Positions 36,954 to 45,999 of a stretch of 64,000 bases of DNA are shown here, piece by piece. Below the pieces are notes generated by a model. The model did no database searches. It worked only from the letters and a program-made list of their open reading frames with translations, and was not told the DNA's origin. Each line of letters opens with the position of its first letter. The first letter of the stretch is position 1. Origin of the DNA: DATFNV01 sp963827935 (GTDB lineage: Bacteria; Planctomycetota; Planctomycetia; Gemmatales; Gemmataceae); assembly GCA_963827935.1 (NCBI GenBank), contig CAWHCN010000009.1, positions 124,001-188,000 on the forward strand, given 5' to 3'. The translations under genes were made by a program, and so were the position numbers.

Positions 36954-37462
36954 ATGAGGGTTTACCTCGATGAAGACCTGGCCTTAGAACGGGCGGAAAC
37001 AAATCGGCCCGCTGAGCCGCGCACGCAGCGGAGCGAAGTAAGCGGCGCTCATGCCGCTTACTTCGCTCCGCTGCGTGCGCGGCTCAGCGAGCCAACCGTC
37101 GTTTGCAAACTCGCGTTTTTTCCGAACTTACTCAGCTTTGTTGGCCAAACCTGCAAAAAGCCGGGCACGATGTTTCCACGCCCACAGCAACCGGGACCCT
37201 GGGTAAGGCGGATGCCGTGCAACTCACCTGCGCGATCCACGAACAGCGCGCTTGCCTGTCGCGAAACTACGAAGACTTTGAGGAATTGCACCTGCTCGTA
37301 GCCGAGGCCCAAGGGCATCACTTCGGAATCGTGATCGAGCGCCGCGCGAACGATCCGACGCGCGACCTGACACCCAAAGGCATCGTGGCGGCGCTGCGCA
37401 ACCTGGAGGCCGCTGGTGTGCCTGTGGATAACGAATACGTTGTGTTAAACCATTGGCGTTGA
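36954..37462 (+). pseudogene. DUF5615 PIN-like toxin gene split by a palindromic insertion
   Basis: The first ten codons MRVYLDEDLA match the start of DUF5615/Mut7-C-like PIN proteins, whose acidic DED is catalytic. The remaining domain resumes about 170 bases later as NLQKAGHDVSTPTATGTLGKADAVQL, then CLSRNYEDFEELHLLVAEAQGHHFGIV and VVLNHWR, with the expected N-Y-E-D acidic site. In intact relatives about ten residues separate these parts. The gap holds a perfect palindrome at 37010-37089 with 37-bp arms, plus flanking sequence. The product cannot be made intact without a frame restart, so the gene is probably dead. A DUF433-type antitoxin, the usual partner, is not seen upstream. Confidence 0.75.
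37010..37089. repeat. palindromic repeat I within the PIN-like gene
   Basis: Two exact 37-bp arms (left 37010-37046 starting CGCTGAGCCGCGCACG; right 37053-37089 its complement) with the 6-base loop GCTCAT. Confidence 0.95.
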
Positions 37463-37530
37463 AGGCGGCGGGCACCGGGACGTATCTATGCTGAACAGGG
37501 CAGGCGAGCGGCGGCGGTGGGCAACGGCCT

Positions 37531-39281
37531 TTACCCCAAACCGCGGCGCGGGTCCCCCTTGGGAAGAATCGCGATTTGCACGTCCCGCCCATGTTTTTGG
37601 AACATATAGACGAGATTTTCTCCGTCTATCAGAGTGATCGGCTTATCCTTCGCGAACTCTCGGCTGTCCCGTCCAAAATGGCTTGTGGTAACCAGAATTC
37701 CCTTGGTAGCGCCTTCGGCGATCATTGTCCCGTAGAGGTCCCGTACAGCTGAAACCGGCACCACGACGTTATACCGTTTGGCCTGGATAATGAATTTTCC
37801 GCCGCGAATCGGGTCCGGATCAAATGCAATTGCATCGACACCACGGTCACGACTCGCCTGCGTGACCCGCACTTCAGCGCCGGTTGTGCTAAACTCCTTC
37901 TCAAAGAGCTCCCGGACCAGGTGCTCAAAATCTTCCCAGTCCATGGCAGCCAGATTGTCCTGGGCCCCGAGTTCGCCGAGAACAGCCCGGGATTCGATGA
38001 ACCGGTCATCGTGACGGTCAATGTCCATGATCGGTTTGACAGGAGCAAGCATTGCGAGCGGTCCAGCAGTCACACCTTTCAGGGCACGTACGCACTCCTT
38101 CGGCGTGACATGTGAAAGGTCGAACGCCAGGAATTGATCACGCGAAGCCTCGCAACTGAGGATACACGAGGTAAAGAGTTGCCCATTCTTCCCATCGATG
38201 CCGCGAACCCAGCCGTTGAAAACCACGGCCTGCGCGGAGGCCGCGTAGTCTGCGCGAAACACCTCGTGAATTGTTCGCAAAGCGATTTGTTGAATAACGT
38301 CGTCGTAGAACGCCTCGGAATCCTTGTGCTTCATCGGTATCTCATCAATCGCCTTGCGTGATTTTACATATTTATACGCGATTATGTTAGGGAGGCCTGC
38401 CGGCGCCGGCAGCCAGAAGTTGATGACAAGTGTTTTGCTCGGTTCGTCAAACTGGACATCGGGGTCACCAGTAAGCCCATCGGGATAGCCCGATCTCTCT
38501 AGAACCATCTGCGCGTATCGCTCAACAGCGTCCGCTGACCCGCCCTGATAACGCGAGCGGAACGCCCTGATCGCGCCGTTGTGGGCCTCTTGCCGCGTCA
38601 GGAACTCCTTCTGTTCCCTGGCATGTTTCTCCTTTGCCTCAGTCAGACGGCTGTTATAATCCCGGACCGCATCATTATAGGCGTCAACAACTTCCGTCTC
38701 CCTCGCGCAAAACGCGTTGCGTTTCTTCGCGTAGTCAGCTCTTGCACGCTTCTTTTCTCGCTCGTAAACCTCCTGGGCTTGGGCCTCTCGCTCAAGTCTC
38801 CCGCGCCCGAAGAATGGCAGCAGGGATTCCAGAAATGACGGGTCTTCAGCTTCCGGGGGAGGGACGAAACGTTCTTTCGGCTCCAGGCCAAGCAACTTCT
38901 CGCGAATCGCGTCCATGTCTGGCTTTTTGGCCGCGAACCGAAATGCGGGGTAGGCCCGAAGGTCGAGGAGTTGGTGCCATTCGAGGGCGAGGTTAACGTG
39001 AAGGCTGGCGGCGAGGATGCTGCGGTACGCATTGATTTCGCGCTGTGCCGCTTCTGACTGTGTCTCAGCTTCCGCCTGAAGGCTCTCGGCCTCGCGTTTG
39101 CGCTCAGTCGCTCCGCCTCCTTCTCTTTTTGCTGACGCTTCCGGCCCTCCTGGTCACGCCACTTCGCAAGCTGCGCTTCAACGAGCCAGTCCAGTTCGTC
39201 CTCCGTCATCGCCCGGATGACCTTGCTGACACCGAGATACTTGTTGCGTATCGTGACCTGGTACGGATACTGTGAGGGCAT
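37531..39281 (-). CDS. Mrr-like restriction endonuclease with coiled-coil N-terminus (one frame break)
   Basis: About 580 residues. The N-terminus (MPSQYPYQVTIRNKYLGVSK then an Arg/Lys/Glu-rich coiled coil) is followed by a long middle region of unknown fold (residue about 130-430). The C-terminal Mrr_cat nuclease domain has MDWEDFEHLVRELFEKEF, SRDRGVDAIAFDPDPI and GKFIIQAKRYNVVVPVSAVRD, giving the D-(x)n-QAK active site of PD-(D/E)xK enzymes, then LVTTSHFGRDSREFA. The phase changes near 39110. Mrr enzymes restrict modified (often methylated) DNA as stand-alone type IV systems; no methyltransferase gene is adjacent, consistent with that. GC is lower than in core genes, suggesting acquisition. 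Confidence 0.85.
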
Positions 39282-39532
39282 GGCAGTCTGCTCGCAAGGG
39301 AACGAGATCAGCAACGGGAGGAGAAAGGTGATTCTGTACGCATCATACTTGCTAGCCTGATTTTATGACAATATGTCCCCGCCCGCCCCATCCAGAACGC
39401 GGAGCCGCCCCCAGGCGCGACATCCCAGGCAGGCGGACATCGCTTCGTCCAATGGCCGAAGTCCGCCCTCTCCGTTGAAAGAAGCTACAAATCGGCACTG
39501 TCCGCCCGTCCCCGCCGTGATCCTCGTCTGCA

Positions 39533-39919
39533 TCACCCTTTCGTCCGCCCGCGCTTGCCGTTGCCCCCCTTTTTTCCCCGCGGAGCGGGCCCCGCCAAGT
39601 CCGCACATGCTCGGAGCACCTCATCCAGGGTCGTTGCGGCGGCAACGGCCCGATTCAGGGCCTTGTACTTCTCGGCGTCGTTCATTGCCCAGATGTCGGG
39701 CAGCAGCTTGGCTCCCTGTTCGCCGAACTTGGCGCGGACCATGTCTTCAATCAGTTCAAACATCCCGTGCCGCTCCCACGTCGTTACGTATGGCATGCGC
39801 AGTCCCTCCTCGAATTCGGTTCGTTCGCGCTCGTAATCCCTTTGGGGTTCGGGCAGCACTGGTCCTCCCTTATCCACCGATGTAGCGAGGGGGGGGGGTG
39901 TGGCGAGTTTGCCCAGCAA
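39533..39919 (-). pseudogene. C-terminal fragment of Rpn/PD-(D/E)xK transposase-like protein
   Basis: Only the tail of the family remains: EFEEGLRMPYVTTWERHGMFELIEDMV, where MPYVTTWER matches the MPYVTSWER-type motif that closes Rpn/YhgA-like and transposase-associated nucleases, followed by FGEQGAKLLPDIWAMNDAEK and LNRAVAAATTLDEVLRACA, typical of their helical C-terminus. The N-terminal nuclease domain is missing. The upstream sequence in this strand (to about 40100) is not recognisable. It probably marks an old mobile-element scar between the restriction gene and the peptidase gene. Confidence 0.6.
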
Positions 39920-40411
39920 TTTGCCCCGAAACGCCTTCCCCTCCGAGGGTAGCCTATCTCCTGCCGCCCGCCTTGGGGGATATCAAGGGGGTGAACCCCT
40001 TGGCTGGCAGGCAGCTCGTGGCGGCGGCACAAATGCAGTCAAAATAAGGAGTAACGGCAAGGAATCTGCCCGCCATCATGGCAGGCAGCTCTGGCAGGCA
40101 GCAGGCCAGCCGGCACAGGCTTTCGCCCAGCTGCGGTCGAATGAGCATGGGATTTCTCCTCACCAGCGCCTGTCCCGGGCGCGACGGTACTCTCCTTCCG
40201 TTCGCAGAGCAATGTGGGGCTCCTTGATTGGACAACACCCCCACTTCGACCTACGCTTCTTGTGGTGCGGTCCCCCCCTTTTAGCCGGCTGGTCCCCTCG
40301 CGGCTCCGACTCACCAGTCCCCCGCCATCCCGTGGCAGCTTACGATCCACCCACCATGCGTGCGGCTGGCACCCGGTGTGCAGCACCGGCCGGCCACCCG
40401 GGAAAGGGACC
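39920..40411. other. intergenic stretch without recognised gene
   Basis: It holds a run of nine or more G near 39890-39898 just before it, and scattered GGCAGGCAGC-like short repeats near 40005-40110 (GGCAGGCAGCTCG, GGCAGGCAGCTCTGGCAGGCAGCAGG). No coding frame looks real. It includes the leader of the S53 peptidase gene. Confidence 0.5.
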
Positions 40412-42343
40412 ATGCAACGAAGCACCTGGCAGCGCCTCTTTGCCCCTCGCTCCGCCACCCTCCGGACCTCGCACACCAGGAAACGCGCCAGCTTTCGTCC
40501 CGGCCTCGAATCGCTCGAAGAGTTGGTGCTGCCCTCGGGCATAACATTTGCGCCCACGGACATCCGCATTCTGAATCCGTTGCTGTCGAACCAGACCACA
40601 TTCGGCTCGCCCTGGGGTTTGACGCCGGCCCAGCTCCGTCACGCCTACGGCTTTGACCAGATCACCTTCCAGAACGGCACCGTTGCGGGCAATGGCGCCG
40701 GCGAGACCATTGCCATCGTCGATGCCTATGACGATCCCAGCATCGCCAACGACCTGGCGGTGTTCGACCAGGAGTTCGGCCTGGCGGCGCCGCCGAGCTT
40801 CGTCAAGGTCGGCATCAATGCCGGCGGCGCGGCCTCGACCACGAGCTTCCCTACGGCCAACGCCGGCTGGGCTGGCGAGATCGAGCTGGATGTGGAGTGG
40901 GCCCACGCCATCGCGCCCGGGGCCAAGATCATGCTCGTGGAGGCCAACAGCTCGTCGGCCAATGACCTGCTCAACGCCATCAACTACGCCCGCAATGCGC
41001 CGGGGGTGGTGGCGGTCTCCATGAGCTGGGGCGCCAGCGAGTTTGCGGGCGAGCAGAACTACGACAGCTTCTTCACCACGCCCGCCGGTCATGCAGGAGT
41101 GACGTTCTTCGGCTCGTCGGGCGATAGCGGCTCGCCGGGCATCTGGCCGGCCATGTCGTCGAACGTGATCGGCGTAGGGGGAACGTCGCTGAACGTCGAT
41201 GCGGCCGGCGATTATATCGGTGAAACGGCCTGGAGCGGCAGCGGCGGCGGGTTGAGTACCCAGGAGTCGCAGCCCGGTTACCAGCAAGGGCTGATCATCC
41301 ACAACGGCAACAACATCATTTCCGCCAACGGCTACCGGGCCGGCTCCGACGTGGCCTTCGATGCCGATCCTTACACGGGCGTGGCGGTGTACGGGACTTA
41401 CGGCTGGGGCGGTTGGGCCCAAGTGGGCGGCACCAGTGCCGCGGCACCCCAGTGGGCCGGCCTCATGGCCATCGCCGACCAGGGGCGAGCGCTGGCCGGC
41501 CTGGGATCACTCGACGGCGCAACGCAGACCCTGCCGGACATCTACAAGCTGTCGTCAGCCGACTTCCATGATGTCACCTCCGGCAGCAACGGCGGCTACC
41601 AGGCCGGCCCGGGGTTCGACCTGACCACGGGCCGCGGGTCCCCTGTGGCCAACCTCGTCGTCCGCGACCTGGTGGGGACCAGCCAGTCGCAGCCGACGCC
41701 CCCGCCGAGCAACACTCCCACGCCGCCGACCGTGGCCAGCGCGGCGCACATCGTGTCCCAGACGAATACGACCGTCAATCTCGCCGTCCTCGGGGCCGAT
41801 GCGGCGGGCGAGGCCAGCTTGAAATACACCTGGTCGCTGTTGGGTGCGGTGCCCGGCACCGTGTACGCCAATGCCAACGGCAGCAACGCGGCCAAGAACA
41901 TTACGGCCACGTTTACCACCGCTGGCACCTACACCTTCCTGGTGACCATCACCGATGCGGCGGGCCTGAGCACGACCAGCCAGGTAACCGTGACGGTACA
42001 CCAAGTGATGGCCAGTCTCACGGTCACGCCCGGATCGGTGACGGTGGCGCCGGGGCAGAAGCAGCAGTACAGCGCCACGGCGTGGGATCAGTTTGGCCAC
42101 GCCCTGGCGGCGCAACCGAAGGTGACCTGGTCCGTCACCGGCGGCCGCGGCAGCATCACCAGCGGCGGCCTGTTCACCGCGGGGAACTCCGCGGGCAGCG
42201 GCCTGGTGCAGGCGACTGCCGGCGCGTTCACCGCGAGTGTGGCGGTCACCGTCAAGGTGAGCCCAGCTACGGTTGCAAGTCGCTTCGGATGGAGCAGCAT
42301 TGCGGGCATGCTCGATGCGGCGGCTCATCACAATGTTTGGTGA
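40412..42343 (+). CDS. secreted sedolisin (S53) peptidase with Ig-like/PKD-like tail
   Basis: A 643-residue exported Ser-Glu-Asp peptidase. The N-terminus has the planctomycete leader pattern (SFRPGLESLEELVLPSG). The peptidase domain begins WGLTPAQLRHAYGFD and contains GETIAIVDAYDDPSI, the acid dyad in WAGEIELDVEWAHAIAPGAKI, VSMSWGASEFAGE, the oxyanion-type GSSGDSGSPG and the nucleophile in QVGGTSAAAPQWAGL. A Ca-site-like region DFHDVTSGSNGGYQAGPGFD follows. The C-terminal 250 residues comprise two beta-sandwich units (VNLAVLGADAAGEASLKYTW; SLTVTPGSVTVAPGQKQQYS). There is no long propeptide, although family members usually have one of 150 residues or more. Probably an acid-active scavenging protease. 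Confidence 0.9.
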   Translation: MQRSTWQRLFAPRSATLRTSHTRKRASFRPGLESLEELVLPSGITFAPTDIRILNPLLSNQTTFGSPWGLTPAQLRHAYGFDQITFQNGTVAGNGAGETIAIVDAYDDPSIANDLAVFDQEFGLAAPPSFVKVGINAGGAASTTSFPTANAGWAGEIELDVEWAHAIAPGAKIMLVEANSSSANDLLNAINYARNAPGVVAVSMSWGASEFAGEQNYDSFFTTPAGHAGVTFFGSSGDSGSPGIWPAMSSNVIGVGGTSLNVDAAGDYIGETAWSGSGGGLSTQESQPGYQQGLIIHNGNNIISANGYRAGSDVAFDADPYTGVAVYGTYGWGGWAQVGGTSAAAPQWAGLMAIADQGRALAGLGSLDGATQTLPDIYKLSSADFHDVTSGSNGGYQAGPGFDLTTGRGSPVANLVVRDLVGTSQSQPTPPPSNTPTPPTVASAAHIVSQTNTTVNLAVLGADAAGEASLKYTWSLLGAVPGTVYANANGSNAAKNITATFTTAGTYTFLVTITDAAGLSTTSQVTVTVHQVMASLTVTPGSVTVAPGQKQQYSATAWDQFGHALAAQPKVTWSVTGGRGSITSGGLFTAGNSAGSGLVQATAGAFTASVAVTVKVSPATVASRFGWSSIAGMLDAAAHHNVW

Positions 42344-42691
42344 TGGGGCATCACTCCCCTCTCGGAATGGTCTCAGCGCCTGTTCCTGAAGCCCCTCGCC
42401 CCCAACCCAGAGGGCGAGGGGGAGAAGAGAACGCCACTCCCCGGGCGAGACGGCGAAGCCGGAAGCCGTCCCGGCTCCTGCCCCGGTTCTTCAACTGCCG
42501 GCACTTCCTCTGTCCCGAAAGCCTGCGCTCCTGAGGCCGCTGAATCACCTCCGCCGTCCCATGATGTACCTAGGCGCTGATGCCGAACTGCTACGATGGC
42601 TGCATAGGCAGATGTCATAAACGATTGGTATAAAATCGGTTGCGCAATAGGACCGCAATCCGAACCATTCGCTTTTTCTCGTGTCTACCTG

Positions 42692-42719
42692 TTGACAACG
42701 GTAACCCGTCGGCTATACT
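42692..42719 (+). promoter_or_regulatory. sigma-70-type promoter before DUF3800 gene
   Basis: TTGACA (42692-42697), 16 bases, TATACT (42714-42719). It stands 80 bases before the start codon, so a leader of about 70 bases is expected. Confidence 0.6.
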
Positions 42720-42726
42720 GCCTTTG

Positions 42727-42791
42727 CGGTTGGGAGGGCTGCATTTGCGGTCCGTTGGGGTTCACACCCCACCCGGCTGCATTTTTTTTTG
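42727..42791 (+). ncRNA. candidate leader RNA or attenuator with terminator-like hairpin
   Basis: From the expected start site the RNA carries GGAGGGCTGCATTTGCGG, then CCGTTGGGGTTCACACCCCACCCGG (stem-loop: CCG-GGGG paired with CCCC-CGG) and CTGCATTTTTTTTT. GGCTGCATTT occurs twice, before and after the hairpin, giving possible alternative pairing. Either a short stand-alone RNA or transcription attenuator for the next gene. Confidence 0.35.
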
Positions 42792-42798
42792 AGTACGG

Positions 42799-43557
42799 AT
42801 GTACCTGCTCTATCTCGACGATTCCGGCTCGGCGATGAACGCCAACGAGGACTATCTTGTCCTCGGCGGCATCTGTATTTTTGAGCATCAGGTCGGGCAC
42901 TTCACACAAGAACTAGACAGCATCGCTCGTCGGATATGCCCGACTGACCCAGATTCCGTCGAGTTTCACGCCTCAGCGATTAACGGCGGCAGGGAGCCGC
43001 CGTGGGATGGTCTAAGGAACGCCGACGAGCGTCGCACGATCATCAAGGAAGTCCTCAAGGTTCTTGCCAATTCCTACGCCACGGCCAAGGCGTTTGCCTG
43101 TGCAGTACACAAGGCCTCTTACCCCGGTCGCGATCCGATGGAATTGGCCTTTGAAGACCTATGCAGTCGTTTTGATCTTTTCCTGAAGCGATTGCGAGAT
43201 TCAGGCGACAATCAACGTGGCATGATTGTGCTCGACGAAAGTACGCACGAAACCACGCTTCAGGACATGGCCAGGAAGTTTCGCACGCTCGGGACGCAAT
43301 GGAATGTAATCCGAAATGTGGTTGATGTTCCCCTCTTCGTTGACTCGAAGGCTTCCCGCTGCATTCAAGTTGCCGATCACGTCGCCTATGCAGTCTATCG
43401 GCGCTATGCCGCCGGAGACACAAACTATCTTGATCTCGTATTATCTCGATTCGATTTCGATGGCAAGGTTATTCACGGGCTTAGCCACAAAAACCTGCGC
43501 AACCCCAATTGCATGTGTCCCGCCTGCCTGAGCCGCAAGGCGCCTCCTTCATATTGA
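42799..43557 (+). CDS. DUF3800 domain protein
   Basis: A 252-residue protein with the DUF3800 hallmark N-terminus MYLLYLDDSGSAMNANEDYLVLGGI, SVEFHASAINGG, an internal VLDESTHETTLQDMARKF, and C-terminal SKASRCIQVADHVAYAVYRRYAAGD. The acidic residues (DDSG, DE, AD) suggest an RNase H-like catalytic site, as proposed for the family; biochemical function is not established. A closing Cys cluster (NPNCMCPACLSRK) may bind zinc. GC is clearly lower than in the core genes, and it stands alone between repeats at the end of the accessory stretch. DUF3800 genes often sit in defence islands, which fits the neighbouring Mrr gene. Confidence 0.85.
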   Translation: MYLLYLDDSGSAMNANEDYLVLGGICIFEHQVGHFTQELDSIARRICPTDPDSVEFHASAINGGREPPWDGLRNADERRTIIKEVLKVLANSYATAKAFACAVHKASYPGRDPMELAFEDLCSRFDLFLKRLRDSGDNQRGMIVLDESTHETTLQDMARKFRTLGTQWNVIRNVVDVPLFVDSKASRCIQVADHVAYAVYRRYAAGDTNYLDLVLSRFDFDGKVIHGLSHKNLRNPNCMCPACLSRKAPPSY

Positions 43558-43659
43558 CTACCTTGTGAGCCGTCCTGTCAAGCAACCCGATCGGCTGATA
43601 CGCTACTGACGGACGATCCGAAGTTGCGTAGCAAAGCCCTCCATACCCCTCGAAATCGT

Positions 43660-43768
43660 GGCACAGAACTCGGACGCGCACCGCAACCTCAATCAGCATA
43701 AGGGAGAGCGTTGACAAAGTTCTGTGCCAAGGGTGGCACAGAACTGCCCCGTTTGGCACAGAACTCGG
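43660..43768. repeat. GGCACAGAACT repeat cluster
   Basis: Three direct copies of GGCACAGAACT (about 43660, 43736 and 43755) and one inverted copy AGTTCTGTGCC (43719). The inverted and second copies form a hairpin around AAGGG. It lies downstream of the converging DUF3800 and plsC genes. No gene in 43558-43829. Confidence 0.65.
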
Positions 43769-43829
43769 TCCAGCCGATAGCCGAGCGTGCTTCCCAATTG
43801 GACCCCTGCAGAACCACGCCACAAACCTC

Positions 43830-44494
43830 TTACTGCCGCCGCAGATGCTCCGCGTGTTCCTGCACCTTTTTTACCTCGTCGAACAGGCGCGTCAGCGCTT
43901 CCTCGCGCGGCATCTTGGCGAACTGGGCTCCGTCCAAGGGCTTGCCGAACGTGACGGCGATGGTGTTCGGTCCGGCGGGCAGGAAGAGGGGAGAGAGGCC
44001 TGGGATGGGCAGATGACGGTCGCGCGGCAACGTCTCGAAGGCCCCCGCGATGCCGCACGGCACGATCGGCGCGTGCGTCTTCTTGATAATCAGGTGAATG
44101 CCTGGGCGAAAGGCCGTCATCACGCCGGTCGGGGAGCGTTCCCCCTCGGGAAAGACCAGGACCGGCCAGTCGGCGGCGAGCAGGTCGATCATCGCCTTGA
44201 GCCCTTCGCCGCGAAGCCCTCCTGATCGACCGGATAGGTGTTGACGCTGCGGAGGAAACGGCCGAACAGCCCGCCAAAGAGATTGGCCCGGGCCAGGTAG
44301 GCCAGGTGGCGGGGCACGACGCAGCCGATGCAGATCGGGTCGATGTAGCTCTCGTGATTGGCGATGAGCAGCGCCGGTCCCTTGGCGGGGATGTTGCGCC
44401 GGCCATCGAAGCGCAGGCTATTGCCCAGGGTGAAATAGCCCAGGATCAGCCCTCGCCAGCATTCGTACCAGAGGCCGCTTAGCGGTTCACGCAT
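43830..44494 (-). CDS. plsC: 1-acyl-sn-glycerol-3-phosphate acyltransferase (one frame break)
   Basis: PlsC, which makes phosphatidic acid at the membrane. The first part has LIANHESYIDPICI (HxxxxD with His-47 and Asp-52), then VNTYPVDQEGFAAKG. After a phase change near 44205 comes LKAMIDLLAADWPVLVFPEGERSPTG (motif III), then PIVPCGIAGAFETLPRD (motif IV). A hydrophobic N-terminus (YECWRGLILGYFTLGNSL) anchors it. Total about 220 residues, as expected. The start overlaps the end of cmk by 16 bases, so cmk and plsC are co-translated, an arrangement found widely in bacteria. Confidence 0.9.
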
Positions 44495-45130
44495 CGCCGG
44501 ACTTCTCTCTCCATGAGGTCCACGACCTGCGGCAGTTCGATTTGCGTACTGTCGATGAGGATGGCGTCGGGGGCCGGCACCATCGGCCCCAGGTCGCGGG
44601 TCGCGTCGCGGCGGTCGCGCTCGTCCTCGGCGCGGAGGACGGCGTCCAGGTCGAGCAACTCGCCCCGGGCTTGCATGTCGCGCTGCCGCCGCCGGGCCCG
44701 CTCGACCGGGTCGGCTTTCAGGAAGAACTTACAGGCGGCGTCGGGAAAGACAACGGTGCCCTGATCGCGCCCCTCGCAAACCATGTTCCGCCCCGCCGCA
44801 ATGGCTCGTTGCAAGGCGGCCAGGTGCCGGCGGACGACCTGGCTGTCGGCCACCGGACTGGTGGCCGCTGTCACCGCACCCGTGCGGATGGCCACCGTGA
44901 CGTCCTCGCTGTTGAGCAGGACGCGGCCGGGCGGCATGGCGATGGTCAGGGCGGGCAGGAGGAGGGACAGGGCCTTCGGATCGTTCAGGTCCAGGCCGGC
45001 GCAGGGCCGCCAGGGCCACGGCGCGGTACATGGCGCCGGTATCGAGGAACTCAAAGCCGAGCCGCTGGGCCAGGGTGCGGGCGGCACTGCTCTTCCCGGC
45101 TCCGGCGGGGCCGTCGATGGTGACAATCAC
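44479..45130 (-). CDS. cmk: cytidylate kinase (one frame break)
   Basis: CMP/dCMP kinase. Walker A IDGPAGAGKSSAARTLAQRL at residue 5, FLDTGAMYRAVALAAL, then after a phase change near 45005 GLDLNDPKALSLLL (NMP-binding part), EDVTVAIRTGAVTAATSPVADSQVVR, GRNMVCEGRDQGTVVFPDAACKFFL (the conserved V-EGRD-GTVV-P) and ERARRRQRDM. Length of about 217 residues is normal. The frame break is in the sequence CTGCGCCGGCCTGG and is best explained by lost G/C bases. An essential housekeeping gene, so true inactivation is improbable. Confidence 0.93.
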
Positions 45131-45179
45131 GGAGTAAGACCTTCGGGCCTGCGAAGCCGCAAGCGGCCGGGCGCGCGCT

Positions 45180-45217
45180 CAGGGCGAAACGCTCTCGCTG
45201 GAGACCGTTTCGCCCTG
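45180..45217. repeat. hairpin between coiled-coil gene and cmk
   Basis: CAGGGCGAAACG (45180-45191) and CGTTTCGCCCTG (45206-45217), followed by TTTTATT on the plus strand. The T tract points against the direction of the flanking genes, so it is a poor terminator for them. Confidence 0.6.
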
Positions 45218-45243
45218 TTTTATTCCGAAGCTCGGCGGCGGCA

Positions 45244-45999
45244 CTAGCGCGGCAGCTTGGGCATTGTCTTCACGGGGCCGCGAGCCAGGTCGAAGACCTC
45301 CACGTCAAAAGGCCGATCCGCCGTCAGCGTCGCCGTGGTCGGCGGAGCCAGGCCGAGCACCTCATAGGTGAATGGTCCTACCGGCTGCGGGGCCAGGGTG
45401 CGGGTCTCGAACGGGTCGAGGTGATAAGAACGACCGTTGACAACGATGCTCACCGGCAGGCCGTAGGTGTTGAACAGGCGAATCGTCCCCGTCGGCTCCG
45501 TCAGCCGGGCCGCTTGGCGGGACCCATCGGCCACCTTCTTGTTCAGCTGGGCGATCTGGTCGGTGAGGCCGTCGCAGCGGGCCATCTGGTCAGTGACCTG
45601 GTCCCTGAGCTTCCCCGCCTGGGCTCGGGCCGAATCGAGATCGGCCCGCACTTGCTTGAGCGTCGCCTGGGTCTCGGCCAGCTCGGTCGCCTTGGCCTTG
45701 GCGTTTTGCAGGCTGAGGGTCAGTGTGGTGTTGAGAGACTCGACGGTGCTCTTCAAGGTTTCGAGGTCGCGGCGCACGCGGTCAACGTTGTCGAGCTTGG
45801 CTTGAATGGCCTTGAGCTGCTCCATCAGGGCGTCGGTGGACTTCTTCTGAGCTTCCTTTAGCTCCTTGACATCCTTGGCGGTCTGCTCGAGGGTGGGCTG
45901 CTTTTCGACCGCCTGCGTATCGCCGGCAGTAACCAGGGGGTGCGCGGAGAGAACCGCGGCGAGCGCGACGGGCAGCCGGAGCGTCTTGAGGAAAGCCAT
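45244..45999 (-). CDS. secreted coiled-coil protein
   Basis: A 251-residue protein. MAFLKTLRLPVALAAVLSAHPLVTAGD is a signal peptide; a coiled coil of about 120 residues follows (EQTAKDVKELKEAQKKSTDA ... LDNVDRVRRDLETLKSTVES ... QVTDQMARCDGLTDQIAQLNKK). The end is a small beta domain (GTIRLFNTYGLPVSIVVNGRSYHL then DPFETRTLAPQPVGPFTYEVLG). The ATG at 45999 is preceded by CAGGAGAACGCACC. The frame is open upstream to 46443; that stretch is listed separately. Function unknown; the beta domain resembles periplasmic sandwich modules and the coiled coil may trimerise. Confidence 0.65.
   Translation of the reverse strand: MAFLKTLRLPVALAAVLSAHPLVTAGDTQAVEKQPTLEQTAKDVKELKEAQKKSTDALMEQLKAIQAKLDNVDRVRRDLETLKSTVESLNTTLTLSLQNAKAKATELAETQATLKQVRADLDSARAQAGKLRDQVTDQMARCDGLTDQIAQLNKKVADGSRQAARLTEPTGTIRLFNTYGLPVSIVVNGRSYHLDPFETRTLAPQPVGPFTYEVLGLAPPTTATLTADRPFDVEVFDLARGPVKTMPKLPR

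Larger units (their letters stand above)
42344..42798. other. intergenic stretch with a degenerate family F repeat and a leader RNA
   Basis: No gene. 42391-42422 carries a degenerate family F palindrome (CCCCTCGCCC ... GGGCGAGGGG). 42692-42719 is a good promoter, followed by a GC-rich hairpin and nine T residues (about 42755-42791), see separate entries. Confidence 0.6.

Noticed and set aside
39533..39919. Complete transposase gene
   Set aside because: Only the C-terminal helices and the MPYVTTWER motif are present; no catalytic domain or terminal inverted repeats were seen.
42750..42792. tRNA
   Set aside because: GGGGTTCACACCCC resembles a T-loop, but there is no acceptor stem, anticodon arm or CCA end; a hairpin with T tract fits better.
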